Below are positions 53,506-63,229 of a stretch of DNA of 64,000 nt, piece by piece. The DNA comes from Amycolatopsis sp. WQ 127309 (GTDB taxonomy: Bacteria > Actinomycetota > Actinomycetes > Mycobacteriales > Pseudonocardiaceae). Position numbers and translations under genes: made by a program. Every line of letters starts with the position of its first letter. Within the stretch, counting starts at the first letter, position 1. The DNA lies in contig NZ_CP095481.1 of the NCBI RefSeq assembly GCF_023023025.1, positions 992,001 to 1,056,000 of the forward strand, in the 5' to 3' direction. The notes beneath the pieces were generated by a model. It ran no database searches. It was not told the DNA's origin and saw only the letters and a list, made by a program, of their open reading frames with translations.

Positions 53506-55611
53506 ATGGACACCATCACCCGCACCACCGGCGGCCGGCTGGCGCGCCTGGCCGGCTGGGCGCAACGCCACCGGTGGCTCGCCGTCGCACTCTGGGCCCT
53601 GGTCCTCCTCGCCGTCACGTTCACCTCCCGGCTCACCGGGAGCGCCTTCCACGACGACAACTCGCTGCCGGGCACCGAGTCGCAGCAGGTCGTCGACCTC
53701 CTGAAGACGACCACGCAGCCCGGGGCGGACGCGCAGATCGTCTTCAAGTCCGACAGCGGGCTCGCCGCCAGGCGTGCAGCGGTTGACAACGCTCTGATAA
53801 ATGTCCGATTGCAGCCGCACGTGCGGTCGGTGACCGGCCCGTTCGACAGCCCGGCGACGCTCTCGCGGGACGGCCGGATCGGCTACGCGACCGTCGCGTT
53901 CGACGCCGCGTCGGCCGACCTCCCCTACGACGACATCGTCAAGGTCGTCGACACCGCGAAGGCAGCCGACGGCGTCCAGGTGGCGCTCGCCGGTGACCCG
54001 ATCAAGCGGGTCTCCGAAGGCGGCGGCCCGGCGGAGGGCGTCGGCCTGCTCGCCGCGCTGGTCGTGCTCGTGTTCCTGTTCCGCTCGCTGCTCGCCGCGG
54101 GGCTGCCGGTCATCACCGCGGTGTTCGCGGTCGGAAGCACGCTCGGCGCGATCACGATCCTCTCGCACTACGTCGGCATCGCGAGCTACACGGCGCCGCT
54201 GATGATGCTGGTCGGGTTCGGCGTGGGCGTCGACTACTCGCTGCTCATCTTCTCCCGCTACCGCGCTGAGATCCTCGCCGGCCACGACCGCGACACAGCG
54301 GCACGGCGCGCGCTCGACACCGCCGGGCGGTCGGTGCTGTTCGCCGGAACGACGGTGATCATCGCGTTGCTCGGCCTGCTCGCTCTCGGACTCGGCGGGC
54401 TGCGGGGCGTCGCGCTGGCCGTCGCGCTCACCGTCCTCATGACGATGCTCGCGTCGGTGACGCTGCTGCCCGCGCTGCTGTCGCTGTTCGGCGAGCGGCT
54501 CGAACGCGGCATCCACAAGCACGCCGTGAAACGCTCGAAGGGGGCCGGGCCTGGAGCGAAGCCCCAGGTGACACCGCGCGAGCACGGCAACGCCTGGCGG
54601 CGGCTCGCCGACGGCGTCCAGCGGCGGCCGCTGGCCCCGCTGGCGATCGGCCTGATCGTGCTCCTCGGGCTGGCCATCCCGGCCGCGGGCATGCGGCTCG
54701 GCTTCGCCGACTCGGGCACGGACCCCGCCGGATCGACGACGCGCGAGGCGTACGACCTGATGGCCGAAGGGTTCGGGCCGGGCTTCAGCGGACCGCTCGC
54801 CGTCGTCACCGAAGACGGCGACCCCGTCGCGCTGCAGCAGCGGCTCGCGTCGACCCCCGGGATCGCCCGCGCGCTGCCGCCGACGGGCCTGACCGTGCTC
54901 GCGTTCCCGACGACGTCTCCCCAGGACGAAGCGACCGCCGAACTGGTGACGCGCCTCCGGACCGAGGTCTTGCCGTCTCTGCCGGGCCACTACCTGGTCG
55001 GCGGTTCGGTCGCGGCCGCGACGGACTTCGCCGACGCCGTCGCCGACCGGCTGCCGCTGTTCGTGCTGGTCGTCGTCGGGCTCTCGGCGTTGCTGCTGAT
55101 GGTCGTGTTCCGCTCGATCCTGATCCCGCTGAAGGCGGCGCTGCTGAACCTGCTGAGCATCGGCGCCTCGCTCGGCGTCATGACGCTGGTCTTCGGCGAC
55201 GGCTGGTTCGGCGCGCAGTCCGGCCCGATCGAGGCGTTCGTGCCGGTGATGATCTTCGCAATCGTCTTCGGGCTGTCGATGGACTACGAGGTGTTCCTGG
55301 TGTCGCGGATGCACGAGGAGTGGCGGCGCACCGGCGACGCGCGCCTCGCGGTGCGCGAAGGGCTCGCCGCGACCGGCGGCGTGATCACCGCCGCCGGCGC
55401 GATCATGGTGCTGGTGTTCGGCGCGTTCCTGCTCGACCCGTCCCGGATGCTGGCGCAGTTCGGGCTCGGCCTGGCGGTGGCGGTGCTGCTGGACGCGCTG
55501 CTGATCCGCTGCCTGCTCGTCCCGGCGATCATGCGCTTGCTCGGCGCGCGGGCCTGGTGGCTGCCGCGCGGGCTGGACCGGCGGCTCCCGCACGTCGCGC
55601 TGGAACCGTGA
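53506..55611 (+). CDS. MMPL family (RND-type) transporter
   Basis: A 701-residue membrane transporter of the MmpL/YdfJ type. Two repeats each have one isolated helix, a large periplasmic loop and five helices. Repeat 1 contains LAALVVLVFLFRSLLAAGLP and FGVGVDYSLLIFSRYRAE (conserved Asp-Tyr); repeat 2 contains VLVVVGLSALLLMVVFRSIL and FGLSMDYEVFLVSRMHEEW. Loop 1 starts after FTSRLTGSAFHDDNSLPG. It exports lipids or hydrophobic drugs by proton motive force. Start ATG 53506 fits the family N-terminus. It is probably induced by the neighbouring two-component system. Confidence 0.92.
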   Translation: MDTITRTTGGRLARLAGWAQRHRWLAVALWALVLLAVTFTSRLTGSAFHDDNSLPGTESQQVVDLLKTTTQPGADAQIVFKSDSGLAARRAAVDNALINVRLQPHVRSVTGPFDSPATLSRDGRIGYATVAFDAASADLPYDDIVKVVDTAKAADGVQVALAGDPIKRVSEGGGPAEGVGLLAALVVLVFLFRSLLAAGLPVITAVFAVGSTLGAITILSHYVGIASYTAPLMMLVGFGVGVDYSLLIFSRYRAEILAGHDRDTAARRALDTAGRSVLFAGTTVIIALLGLLALGLGGLRGVALAVALTVLMTMLASVTLLPALLSLFGERLERGIHKHAVKRSKGAGPGAKPQVTPREHGNAWRRLADGVQRRPLAPLAIGLIVLLGLAIPAAGMRLGFADSGTDPAGSTTREAYDLMAEGFGPGFSGPLAVVTEDGDPVALQQRLASTPGIARALPPTGLTVLAFPTTSPQDEATAELVTRLRTEVLPSLPGHYLVGGSVAAATDFADAVADRLPLFVLVVVGLSALLLMVVFRSILIPLKAALLNLLSIGASLGVMTLVFGDGWFGAQSGPIEAFVPVMIFAIVFGLSMDYEVFLVSRMHEEWRRTGDARLAVREGLAATGGVITAAGAIMVLVFGAFLLDPSRMLAQFGLGLAVAVLLDALLIRCLLVPAIMRLLGARAWWLPRGLDRRLPHVALEP

Positions 55612-55612
55612 C

Positions 55613-57127
55613 TCAGAGCCGCGTCGCCACCGCGGCGGCCAAGCTCCGGGCGGGGGCGCACAGGTCTTCCGGTCGCGCGTCGCTCTTGTCGACGTCGACC
55701 ACCAGCTCGTTCGTCTGCTGGTGCTTGGCGTCGACGTAGGTGCGGTAGACGATGGTCACGGTGCAGCTGGTGTCGCCGCGCTCCCGCGCCTGCACCCGGG
55801 CGGAGTAGCGGCCCAGCTGCACCGGCGTCCCCGGTTGCCGGATCTCGGCGGCGGTCCGGTCGAACAGGACCTTCACCAGCCCGGGCCGGTCGGGGTAGCT
55901 CCAGTCGCACGCCCAGTTCGCGAACCCGGGAATCCGCTCCACCGGGCCGGCCCCGAGTGCCTCGGTCGTCGCCGCGGTGTCCAGCAACGCGCAGGCGTCC
56001 TTGCTCGCCAAGGAGCCCGCGGGGAGCTGGCGCCGCGGGATCTGGCCGCGCCCCAAAGCCGTCCGGGCGCGGGCGGCGACCGCCTCGGCCATCCCGCAGA
56101 AGTCGTGCTTCGCCGCCGGGTCACCGTCCGCGCCGACAACCACCTGAGTCCCGGCGTCCGGCAGCAGCAGGATCCGGGTGCAGTGTCCCGGTTCGGCGGG
56201 CGGCCGCTGGACACCGAACCCGCCGTCCCACTGGACCGGCATGGGTTCTCGCGTCCCGGTGGCGAGTTCGACGCTGACGTCGACGTAGTCCGCGCGGTCC
56301 CCGGACGGGTACACGAGAGCGTCGCAGCGGTTGAAGTTCCCGAAGTCGTCCGATTGCTCGACCACGCCGTAGCCGCCGAGAGCGTCGGGAAAGGTCACCG
56401 CGCAGGGGTCCGCGGTGCGCGGCGCGCCCATGATCGACTCACCGGGCGCGGCCGCCGGACGCGCGGGAGAGAACACCGCACCGGCGACGACGAGCGCCGA
56501 GGCCGCGCCGGCCACCGAGCCCCACAACCACACCGGAGTCCGCGCCGGCCTCGGCGGGTACGACGCCCGCGGCAGCGCGAACCAGGCGGCCTCCGAGGTC
56601 TCCTTCACCTGCACCCGGCACGACCGGTAGGTCTCGGCTTCCGTGCTGTGCCGGACGACTTCGGCGTAGAACCAATCGGACGTGATGAGCGCGAGTTCGC
56701 CTTCGGATCCGGCCAGCGCCGCCTTCAGCTCGGCCGCGTCGAGCAGGCGGAACGCCTTGGTGATCGCCGGCGAGGTCGCCCCGCGGGCGTCGTGGACGAC
56801 CTCGCCGGCGTGCAGCGCCGCCCGGATCCGCATCCGCGCCTGCTCCCGCTGACCGGCGTTGTACCGCTGGATCCGCTCCGCCAGGACGTGCGGAACGCGC
56901 TCCACGAAAACCGACTTGGGCACCGACGCGGGCGCGAGGAGGAAGAAGCCGTCGCCGGTCCCCTCGCACCGCAGTTTGCGCCAGCGCACGCCGGATTCGC
57001 GGAACGCCACCTTCAAAGCCCGGTGCAGACCCGCTTTCATGGCGAGGAGATCGGGCGTCGTCCGCTTCTCGGCGCCGTAGCCTTGCACGTCGACCACGAA
57101 GATCGTTCGATGAACGGGTTCTTTCAC
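55613..57127 (-). CDS. Nucleotide cyclase-like domain with membrane anchor and extracellular domain
   Basis: A 504-residue protein in three parts. Residues 5-185 look like a class III nucleotidyl cyclase-like domain: TIFVVDVQGYG carries the first metal Asp position and CEGTGDGFFLLAP the Gly-Asp-Gly hairpin, with IRAALHAGEVVHDARG later; whether it makes cyclic nucleotides is unclear. One membrane helix follows (VWLWGSVAGAASALVVAGAV, about 205-225). The outer part (about 235-504), with paired Cys (DPCAVTF, KHDFCGMA, DACALLDTA, WACDWSYPDR), resembles DUF3558-like actinobacterial cell-envelope domains. It ends 1 bp from the convergent MMPL gene. A transmembrane signalling role is inferred. Confidence 0.7.
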   Translation of the reverse strand: MKEPVHRTIFVVDVQGYGAEKRTTPDLLAMKAGLHRALKVAFRESGVRWRKLRCEGTGDGFFLLAPASVPKSVFVERVPHVLAERIQRYNAGQREQARMRIRAALHAGEVVHDARGATSPAITKAFRLLDAAELKAALAGSEGELALITSDWFYAEVVRHSTEAETYRSCRVQVKETSEAAWFALPRASYPPRPARTPVWLWGSVAGAASALVVAGAVFSPARPAAAPGESIMGAPRTADPCAVTFPDALGGYGVVEQSDDFGNFNRCDALVYPSGDRADYVDVSVELATGTREPMPVQWDGGFGVQRPPAEPGHCTRILLLPDAGTQVVVGADGDPAAKHDFCGMAEAVAARARTALGRGQIPRRQLPAGSLASKDACALLDTAATTEALGAGPVERIPGFANWACDWSYPDRPGLVKVLFDRTAAEIRQPGTPVQLGRYSARVQARERGDTSCTVTIVYRTYVDAKHQQTNELVVDVDKSDARPEDLCAPARSLAAAVATRL

Positions 57128-57220
57128 CTCTCCGGAACTCCTTCTTGCCGTGGCAGGAAAATCGAGACAGTACCGGCCACGGCACGAGAGCTGGATGCAT
57201 TCAGCCCGATCGGGTGACGG

Positions 57221-59557
57221 TCAGCTCCCCCACGTCGTCGGCGTCTCGGACAGGCTGAAGTCCAGGGCACCGCCCGTACGCAGGAAGGACGCGTCGAGCT
57301 TCCAGTCCCGCTGCGGCCGGCCACCGCGGCGGACGTCCGCGACGTACTTGCCGCTGCCCGACGTCGTGATCCGGATCGGGGCCCCGGCCGCCGGCCGGAT
57401 CACCGCGCTCGGGAACAGCGGGCTCGACAGCAGCAGCTCGCCCGAGCCGGGCGTGCGCGGGTAGATGCCGAGCGCGGCGAAGACGTACCAGGCGGACATC
57501 GTGCCGAGGTCGTCGTTGCCGGGCAGGCCCGCCGGCCCGGTCGTGTACACCGAGTTCACCAGCTGCCGGACGGTCTCCTGCGTCTTCCACGGCCGGCCGA
57601 GTTCGTTGTACAACCAGGGCGCGTGGATGTCGGGCTCGTTCGTCGGGTCGTACTTGAGCGGGCCGCCGCCCTTGAGCAGCCAGTTCCCGTTCGCGTCGTG
57701 GAAGAAGCCGTCGAGGCGGGTGACGGCGGTCGCCTTGCCGCCCATCGCGTCGGCGAGGCCGGAGACGTCCTGCGGGACCATCCACGTGTAGGCCGCCGCG
57801 CTGCCCTGGGCGAAACCGCGGTCGCTCGCCGGGTCGAACGGCGTCACCCAGCTGCCATCGACGTTGCGGGCCTGCATGTAGCCGGTGGCCGGGTTGAAGA
57901 CGTTCCGCCAGTACGCACCCCGGGCGTGCAGCTCCGCGGCTTCGCGAGTGCGACCGAGCAGCTCTGCGAAATGTCCGATTGCGTAGTCCGCGACCGCGTC
58001 TTCGAGCGTCTCCGCGGCACCGCCCCAGCAGTGGCAGACGTCGTTGGGCGCGTAGTGCGAGGTCAGGTACTGCGCGAGGTTCGGGCGCTGGCCGACGCAC
58101 TGGCCGGGGCAGCCACCGTCCTGCAGGCCTTCCGGCCGCGGCACGGTCGCCTGCTTGTACAGCGAATCGAACGCGCCGCGGTAGTCGAAGTTGCGGACGC
58201 CCATCGCGTAGAACGTCGCGAGCGTCGCCGCCGTCGGATCGCCGGTCATCACGTGCGTCGCACCGTTGACGTGCACCCAGCGGTCCCAGACGCCGTCGTT
58301 CTGCTGCGCGTAGTTGTAGAGCGACTGCGCGAAGTTCCCGGCGACACGGGGTTCGAGCAGGGCCAGGAGCTGCACCTGCGCGCGGTACTGGTCCCAGCCG
58401 GAGAAGTTGGAGTACTGCGCGTCCTGCCCCCGGGCGACGCGGTGAGGCTTCTGGTCCATCCCCAGGTACTGGCCGTCGACGTCGCTCACGAGGTTCGGCT
58501 GCTGCAGGCCGTGGTAGAGCGCGGTGTAGAAGGTGACCTGCTGGTTGGCCGTGCCGCCGCCGACGGCCACGCGGTTCAGCTCGGTGTTCCACGCGCGTTT
58601 CGTTCCGGCCGCCACGCTGTCCACAGTGGACTTGATGGGCTGCTCGGCCCGCAGGTTGCGCTCCGCGCCGTCGAGCGAGACGTACGAGATCGCGATCCGC
58701 ATGGTGACCTTGCTGCCGGGCGCGAAGGTGACGTACCCGCCGGAGCCCCGGCCGGCGCGGTCGCTGCCGGTCGCGTACCCCTCGCCGCCGGTCTGGTCGA
58801 GGCCGCCCGGCTGCAGCGTCGCGTCCTTCCACGTCCCGGTGCCGGCGAACGGCTGGTCGAACTGCGCGGTGAAGTACAGGCGGTAGTAGGACTTGCGGTT
58901 GTTGACGCCGCCGTTCGCGCGGCGGCCGCAGAACGCGCCGGTGAGCACGGAGCCGGTGACCTTGCGGTTCGCCGGGTCGAGGTGCGTCTCGGCGTCCTCG
59001 CTGCCGTTGAGCGAGTTCGACGTCCGGAAGAGCAGGTTCGCGGGTTTGCCCGCCGGGTACTGCAGGGCGCCGATCGCGGTGCGTTCGGTGGCGGCGACGT
59101 CGGTGGTGACGCCGTTCGCGAGCCCGAGCTTGTAGCGCCCCGGCGTCGCGGCTTCGTCGGCGTGGCTGAAGTTGCTCGCGTAGATCGCGTCGGTGGTGTC
59201 GGCGGTCGGCGACGAGGTGACGTCCCCGGCGAACGGCAGGATCGGCACGTCCCCCGCGGCGCCCGGGTTGCAGCCCGCGCCGTTGACGTGGGTGAGGCTG
59301 AGGCCGCGGATCCGGGTGGTGTCGTACTGGTAGCCGTTGGCCGCCCCGGTGCTGGTCTGGTCCCCGCGCGTGCTGGTGGGGCTCCAGGCGAGCATCCCGA
59401 AGGGCGCGGTGGCGCCGGGGTAGGTGTTCCCGTCCCCGGCCGAGCCGATGAGGGGATCGACGAAGTCGGCGGGACTCAGCCCGGAGGCGGCCGACATCGT
59501 TGTCAGGCTGGAGGCGAGCAGGACGGCGGCGAGGACCACCGTGACGGGACGGCGCAT
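57221..59557 (-). CDS. Secreted GH92 family alpha-mannosidase
   Basis: A 778-residue exported GH92 glycosidase (Ca2+-dependent alpha-1,2-mannosidase family). Signal peptide MRRPVTVVLAAVLLASSLTT (cleavage near SAA-SG, about residue 24). The N-terminal lectin-like domain starts FVDPLIGSAGDGNTYPGATA; the catalytic (alpha/alpha)6 domain has FSGWDQYRAQVQLLALLEP, CHCWGGAAETLEDAVADYAI with the conserved Glu, YNELGRPWKTQETVRQLVN and GNDDLGTMSAWYVFAALGIY near the end. It trims mannose from fungal or plant glycans, comparable to the GH27 enzyme split by the AICE. ATG 59557 fits the signal peptide. Confidence 0.93.
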   Translation of the reverse strand: MRRPVTVVLAAVLLASSLTTMSAASGLSPADFVDPLIGSAGDGNTYPGATAPFGMLAWSPTSTRGDQTSTGAANGYQYDTTRIRGLSLTHVNGAGCNPGAAGDVPILPFAGDVTSSPTADTTDAIYASNFSHADEAATPGRYKLGLANGVTTDVAATERTAIGALQYPAGKPANLLFRTSNSLNGSEDAETHLDPANRKVTGSVLTGAFCGRRANGGVNNRKSYYRLYFTAQFDQPFAGTGTWKDATLQPGGLDQTGGEGYATGSDRAGRGSGGYVTFAPGSKVTMRIAISYVSLDGAERNLRAEQPIKSTVDSVAAGTKRAWNTELNRVAVGGGTANQQVTFYTALYHGLQQPNLVSDVDGQYLGMDQKPHRVARGQDAQYSNFSGWDQYRAQVQLLALLEPRVAGNFAQSLYNYAQQNDGVWDRWVHVNGATHVMTGDPTAATLATFYAMGVRNFDYRGAFDSLYKQATVPRPEGLQDGGCPGQCVGQRPNLAQYLTSHYAPNDVCHCWGGAAETLEDAVADYAIGHFAELLGRTREAAELHARGAYWRNVFNPATGYMQARNVDGSWVTPFDPASDRGFAQGSAAAYTWMVPQDVSGLADAMGGKATAVTRLDGFFHDANGNWLLKGGGPLKYDPTNEPDIHAPWLYNELGRPWKTQETVRQLVNSVYTTGPAGLPGNDDLGTMSAWYVFAALGIYPRTPGSGELLLSSPLFPSAVIRPAAGAPIRITTSGSGKYVADVRRGGRPQRDWKLDASFLRTGGALDFSLSETPTTWGS

Positions 59558-59631
59558 GGGCGGAGATTAACCCGCTCCGATGGCTTTCCGGCGAATTCGA
59601 AGTGGACAAGCTTCCGGACACCTACGAAAAG

Positions 59632-59682
59632 CCGTGAAGGCCTCCTTACCGGCTCTAACAGCCGGTAAGGAGGCCTTCACGG
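59632..59682. terminator. 23-bp perfect hairpin terminator
   Basis: CCGTGAAGGCCTCCTTACCG plus GCT (59632-59654), loop CTAAC, and its exact inverse (59660-59682). It lies just after the fadJ-like stop on the minus strand and upstream of the GH92 gene. On the minus strand it ends in CGG without a T-run. The GTGAAGGCCTCCTTAC word looks like a reused terminator motif of this genome, which I cannot verify here. Confidence 0.8.
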
Positions 59683-59689
59683 ACCTTGC

Positions 59690-61861
59690 TTATTCGTAGA
59701 TCTCGCCCTTGGCGGCCTTCTCCACCAGCGAAGCCGGCGGCTCGAAGTGGTCGCCGTACCGGGCGGCCAGCTCACGCGACCGGTCGACGAAGCCCTGCAG
59801 GCCACCGTCGTACTGGTTGATGTACTGGATGACACCGCCGGTCCACGCCGGGAAGCCGATGCCGAAGATGGAGCCGATGTTGGCGTCCGCGATCGACGTC
59901 AGCACGCCCTCGTCGAAGCACTTCACCGTCTCGAGCGCCTCGGCGAACAGCATCCGCTCCTTGAGGTCCTCGAACGGAACCTCGGCCGAGCCGGACTTGA
60001 ACGCGTCGCGCAGGCCCGGCCACAGCCCGGTGCGCTTGCCGTCCTCGCCGTACTCGTAGAAGCCCGCGCCCGTCGAGCGGCCCTTGCGGTCGAACTCCTC
60101 GACCATCCGGTCGATGACGCCCTCCGACGCGTGCGCCTTCCAGGTGCCGCCCGCGGCCTCGACCGCCTCGCGCGTCTCCTTGCGGATCTTGCGCGGCAGG
60201 GTCAGCGTCAGCTCGTCCATCAGCTGCAGCGGCGGCGCCGGGTAACCGGCCTGCGAACCCGCCTGCTCGATCGACGCCGGCTCGACGCCCTCGCCCAGCG
60301 CGGCGACGGCCTCGTTGATGAACGTGCCGATCACGCGCGAGGTGAAGAAGCCGCGGCTGTCGTTGACGACGATCGGGGTCTTCTTGATCTGCAGCGTGTA
60401 GTCGAAGACCTTCGCCAGCGTCGCCGGCGACGTCTTCTCGCCGCAGATGATCTCGACCAGCGGCATCTTGTCCACCGGGGAGAAGAAGTGGATCCCGATG
60501 AAGTCCTCGGTCCGCTGCACGCCCTCGGCGAGCGTGGTGATCGGCAGCGTCGAGGTGTTGGAGCCCAGCACCGCGTCGGCGTTGACGACGCTCTCGATCT
60601 CGCCGAACACCTTGTGCTTGAGCTCGACGCTCTCGAACACGGCCTCGATCACGAAGTCGACGCCCGCGAAGTCGGCCGGGTCGGCGGTCGGCGTGATCTT
60701 CGCCAGCAGCGCGTCCGACTTCTCCTGCGTCGTCTTGCCGCGCGAAAGGGCCTTCTGCTCGATCTTGGCCGCGTAGCCCTTGCCCTTCTCGGCCGCCTCC
60801 TGCGAGACGTCCTTGAGGACGACGTCGATGCCGGCCTTCGCCGACACGTACGCGATCGCGGCACCCATCATCCCGGCCCCCAGCACGCCGACCTTCTTGG
60901 CCGTGTACTTCTCGAAGCCGTCCGGCCGCGAGCCACCGGAGTTGATCGTCTGCAGGTCGAAGAAGAACGCCTTCGTCATGTTCTTCGAGACCTGGCCGGT
61001 GGCGAGGCTGATGAAGTAGCGCGTCTCGATGGTGATCGCGGTGTCGAAGTCGACCTGCGAGCCCTCGATGGCGGCGGCCAGGATCGCCCGCGGCGCCGGC
61101 ATGTTCGCGCCCTTGATCTGCTTGCGCAGGTTCGCCGGGAACGCGGGCAGGTTCGCCGCGAAGCTCGGGTTGGACGGCGTGCCGCCCGGGATCCGGTAGC
61201 CCTTGACGTCCCAGGGCTGGACGCCGCCTTCGGGGTTGGCCTTGATCCACGCCTTCGCGGCGGGGACGAGCTCCTCGACGGTGTCGACGACCTCGTGGAC
61301 CAGGCCCAGCTCCAGCGCCTTGCGCGGACGGTGGCGCTGGCCCTGCAGCAGGACGTTCAGCAGCGCGCTCTGGATACCCAGCAATCGGACAGTGCGCACA
61401 ACGCCGCCGCCGCCGGGCAGCAGGCCGAGCGTCACCTCGGGCAGGCCGATCTGGCTGCCCTTGGCGTCGGCCGCGATGCGGTGGTGCGTCGCCAGCGCGA
61501 TCTCCAGGCCACCGCCGAGCGCGGCGCCGTTGATCGCCGCGACGACCGGCTTGCCGAGCTGCTCGATCCGCCGCATCTGGCCCTTCATCAGGCCGGACGA
61601 CTCGGTGAACTCGACCGCGTTCTCGGGCTTGGCCTGGATGAGGTCGTTCAGGTCGCCGCCGGCGAAGAAGGTCTTCTTCGCGGAGGTGATGACGACGCCG
61701 GTGATGGAGTCCTTCTCGGCCTCCAGGCGGTCCACGGTCACGCCGAGCGACTCGCGGAAGTCGGCGTTCATGGTGTTCGCCGACTGCTTCGGGTCGTCGA
61801 GGGTCAGCGTGACGATGCCGTCCTCGTCCTGCTCCCAGCGGATGGTCTTGCTCTCAGCCAT
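59690..61861 (-). CDS. fadJ: Fatty acid oxidation multifunctional enzyme (enoyl-CoA hydratase/3-hydroxyacyl-CoA dehydrogenase)
   Basis: A 723-residue FadB/FadJ-type alpha subunit. The hydratase domain (about 1-190) has AAINGAALGGGLEIALATHH for the oxyanion hole and IGLPEVTLGLLPGGGG with catalytic Glu. The dehydrogenase (about 320-600) has the NAD loop VGVLGAGMMGAAIAYVSAKA, SNTSTLPIT and catalytic His in IGIHFFSPVDKMPLVEI, then GFFTSRVIGTFINEAVAALG. ATG 61861 is 8 bp after the thiolase stop. With FadA it forms the beta-oxidation complex converting enoyl-CoA to acetyl-CoA. The frame is open upstream but antisense-like. Confidence 0.93.
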   Translation of the reverse strand: MAESKTIRWEQDEDGIVTLTLDDPKQSANTMNADFRESLGVTVDRLEAEKDSITGVVITSAKKTFFAGGDLNDLIQAKPENAVEFTESSGLMKGQMRRIEQLGKPVVAAINGAALGGGLEIALATHHRIAADAKGSQIGLPEVTLGLLPGGGGVVRTVRLLGIQSALLNVLLQGQRHRPRKALELGLVHEVVDTVEELVPAAKAWIKANPEGGVQPWDVKGYRIPGGTPSNPSFAANLPAFPANLRKQIKGANMPAPRAILAAAIEGSQVDFDTAITIETRYFISLATGQVSKNMTKAFFFDLQTINSGGSRPDGFEKYTAKKVGVLGAGMMGAAIAYVSAKAGIDVVLKDVSQEAAEKGKGYAAKIEQKALSRGKTTQEKSDALLAKITPTADPADFAGVDFVIEAVFESVELKHKVFGEIESVVNADAVLGSNTSTLPITTLAEGVQRTEDFIGIHFFSPVDKMPLVEIICGEKTSPATLAKVFDYTLQIKKTPIVVNDSRGFFTSRVIGTFINEAVAALGEGVEPASIEQAGSQAGYPAPPLQLMDELTLTLPRKIRKETREAVEAAGGTWKAHASEGVIDRMVEEFDRKGRSTGAGFYEYGEDGKRTGLWPGLRDAFKSGSAEVPFEDLKERMLFAEALETVKCFDEGVLTSIADANIGSIFGIGFPAWTGGVIQYINQYDGGLQGFVDRSRELAARYGDHFEPPASLVEKAAKGEIYE

Positions 61862-61869
61862 TAGTGTCC

Positions 61870-63081
61870 TCACACCCGCTCGATGATGGTGGCGACGCCC
61901 ATGCCGCCGCCGATGCACAGGGTCACCAGGGCGCGGCGCGCCTGGCGGCGTTCGAGCTCGTCGACCACGGTGCCGACCAGCATCGCGCCGGTGGCGCCGA
62001 GCGGGTGACCCATGGCGATCGCGCCGCCGTTGACGTTGACCTTCTCCTCGTCGAGGTGCAGGTCCTTGATCCACTTGAGCACGACGGACGCGAACGCCTC
62101 GTTGAGCTCCCACAGGTCGATGTCCTCGGGCTTGAGGCCCGCGGTCTTCAATACTTTTTCGGTGGCCGGGGTCGGACCGGTGAGCATGATCGTCGGCTCG
62201 GAGCCGATCGACGCGGTCGCCACGATCCGGGCGCGCGGCGTCAGCCCGAAGGTCTTGCCGATCTGCTCGGAGCCGACGAGCACCAGCGCGGCGCCGTCGA
62301 CGATGCCGGAGGAGTTGCCGCCGGTGTGGACGTGGTTGATCTTCTCGACCGAGTGGTACTTCTGCAGCGCGACGGCGTCGAAGCCGCCCAGCTCGCCGAT
62401 GCCGGCGAACGCGGGCTTGAGCTTGCCGAGGCTCTCGACGGTGGAGCCGGGGCGGCGGTGCTCGTCGTGGTCCAGGACGGTCACGCCGTTGATGTCCTTG
62501 ACCGGGACGACGGACTTGGCGAAGTAGCCGCCGGACCAGGCCGCCTCGGCCCGTTCCTGCGAGCGCACGGCCCACGCGTCGACGTCTTCGCGCGAGAAGC
62601 CCTCGATGGTCGCGATCAGGTCGGCACCGGTGCCCTGCGGGACGATGTAGTTGTCGTACGCGGTGGCCGGGTCCATGAACAGCGCGCCGCCGTCGGAGCC
62701 CATCGGTACACGCGACATCGACTCGACGCCGCCGGCGATGATCAGGTTGTCCCAGCCGGAGCGGACCTTCTGCGCGGCGGTGTTGGTGGCTTCCAGGCCG
62801 GAGGCGCAGAAGCGGTTGAGCTGCACGCCCGCGACGGTCTCGGGCAGGCCCGCGTTCAGCGCGGCGGTGCGCGCGATGACCGCGCCCTGCTCGCCGACCG
62901 GCGAGACGACGCCGAGCACGACGTCGTCGATCACGGCGGGGTCGAGGTTCGGGTGGCGGACCTTGAGCTCTTCGATCAGGCCGACCACCAGGTCGACCGG
63001 CTTGGTGCCGTGCAGGGCACCGCCCTTGTTCTTGCCGCGAGGCGTGCGGATCGCCTCGTAGATGTAGGCCTCGCTACTCAC
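61870..63081 (-). CDS. fadA: Acetyl-CoA C-acetyltransferase (thiolase)
   Basis: A 403-residue thiolase. Nucleophile Cys is in [18 protein letters not shown] (about residue 93), the His in [18 protein letters not shown] and the second Cys in [19 protein letters not shown] 63081 is preceded by GAGGAG and starts [16 protein letters not shown], the family N-terminus. It cleaves 3-ketoacyl-CoA in the last step of beta-oxidation and is first in the two-gene operon with fadJ. The promoter gap faces a divergent TetR gene and holds a TAATGG/CCATTA palindrome. Confidence 0.93.
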   Translation of the reverse strand: MSSEAYIYEAIRTPRGKNKGGALHGTKPVDLVVGLIEELKVRHPNLDPAVIDDVVLGVVSPVGEQGAVIARTAALNAGLPETVAGVQLNRFCASGLEATNTAAQKVRSGWDNLIIAGGVESMSRVPMGSDGGALFMDPATAYDNYIVPQGTGADLIATIEGFSREDVDAWAVRSQERAEAAWSGGYFAKSVVPVKDINGVTVLDHDEHRRPGSTVESLGKLKPAFAGIGELGGFDAVALQKYHSVEKINHVHTGGNSSGIVDGAALVLVGSEQIGKTFGLTPRARIVATASIGSEPTIMLTGPTPATEKVLKTAGLKPEDIDLWELNEAFASVVLKWIKDLHLDEEKVNVNGGAIAMGHPLGATGAMLVGTVVDELERRQARRALVTLCIGGGMGVATIIERV

Positions 63082-63146
63082 AGAACACTCCTCGCGAGCG
63101 GATGGGACGTCTTCGTACCCTGACCGATGATACCGGCCAGTAGCGC

Positions 63147-63158
63147 TAATGGCCATTA
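63147..63158. promoter_or_regulatory. TAATGGCCATTA palindrome, candidate TetR operator
   Basis: A perfect 12-bp palindrome in the 148-bp divergent gap between fadA and the TetR gene, flanked by AGCGC and ACATAT. Placed about 65 bp upstream of the fadA start, it is a good candidate for TetR-mediated control of beta-oxidation. Confidence 0.5.
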
Positions 63159-63229
63159 ACATATCTCCGGATAACCCCATGGTGTCAATGGGTTGCCGTT
63201 GTGCTGTTAGCCGCTATCGTCGACTCACC

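Noticed and set aside
53350..55593. 747-codon minus-strand open frame opposite the MMPL gene
   Set aside because: Low-complexity Arg/His/Gln-rich translation with no domain; it is the antisense shadow of a G+C-rich gene with clear MMPL motifs.
57623..59668. 681-codon plus-strand open frame opposite the GH92 gene
   Set aside because: Arg/Val/Gly-rich shadow translation; the minus strand encodes an unambiguous GH92 enzyme with a signal peptide.
61862..62575. N-terminal extension of the FadJ frame into the thiolase gene
   Set aside because: The extension overlaps fadA out of frame with low-complexity Arg-rich sequence; ATG 61861 matches the hydratase N-terminus.
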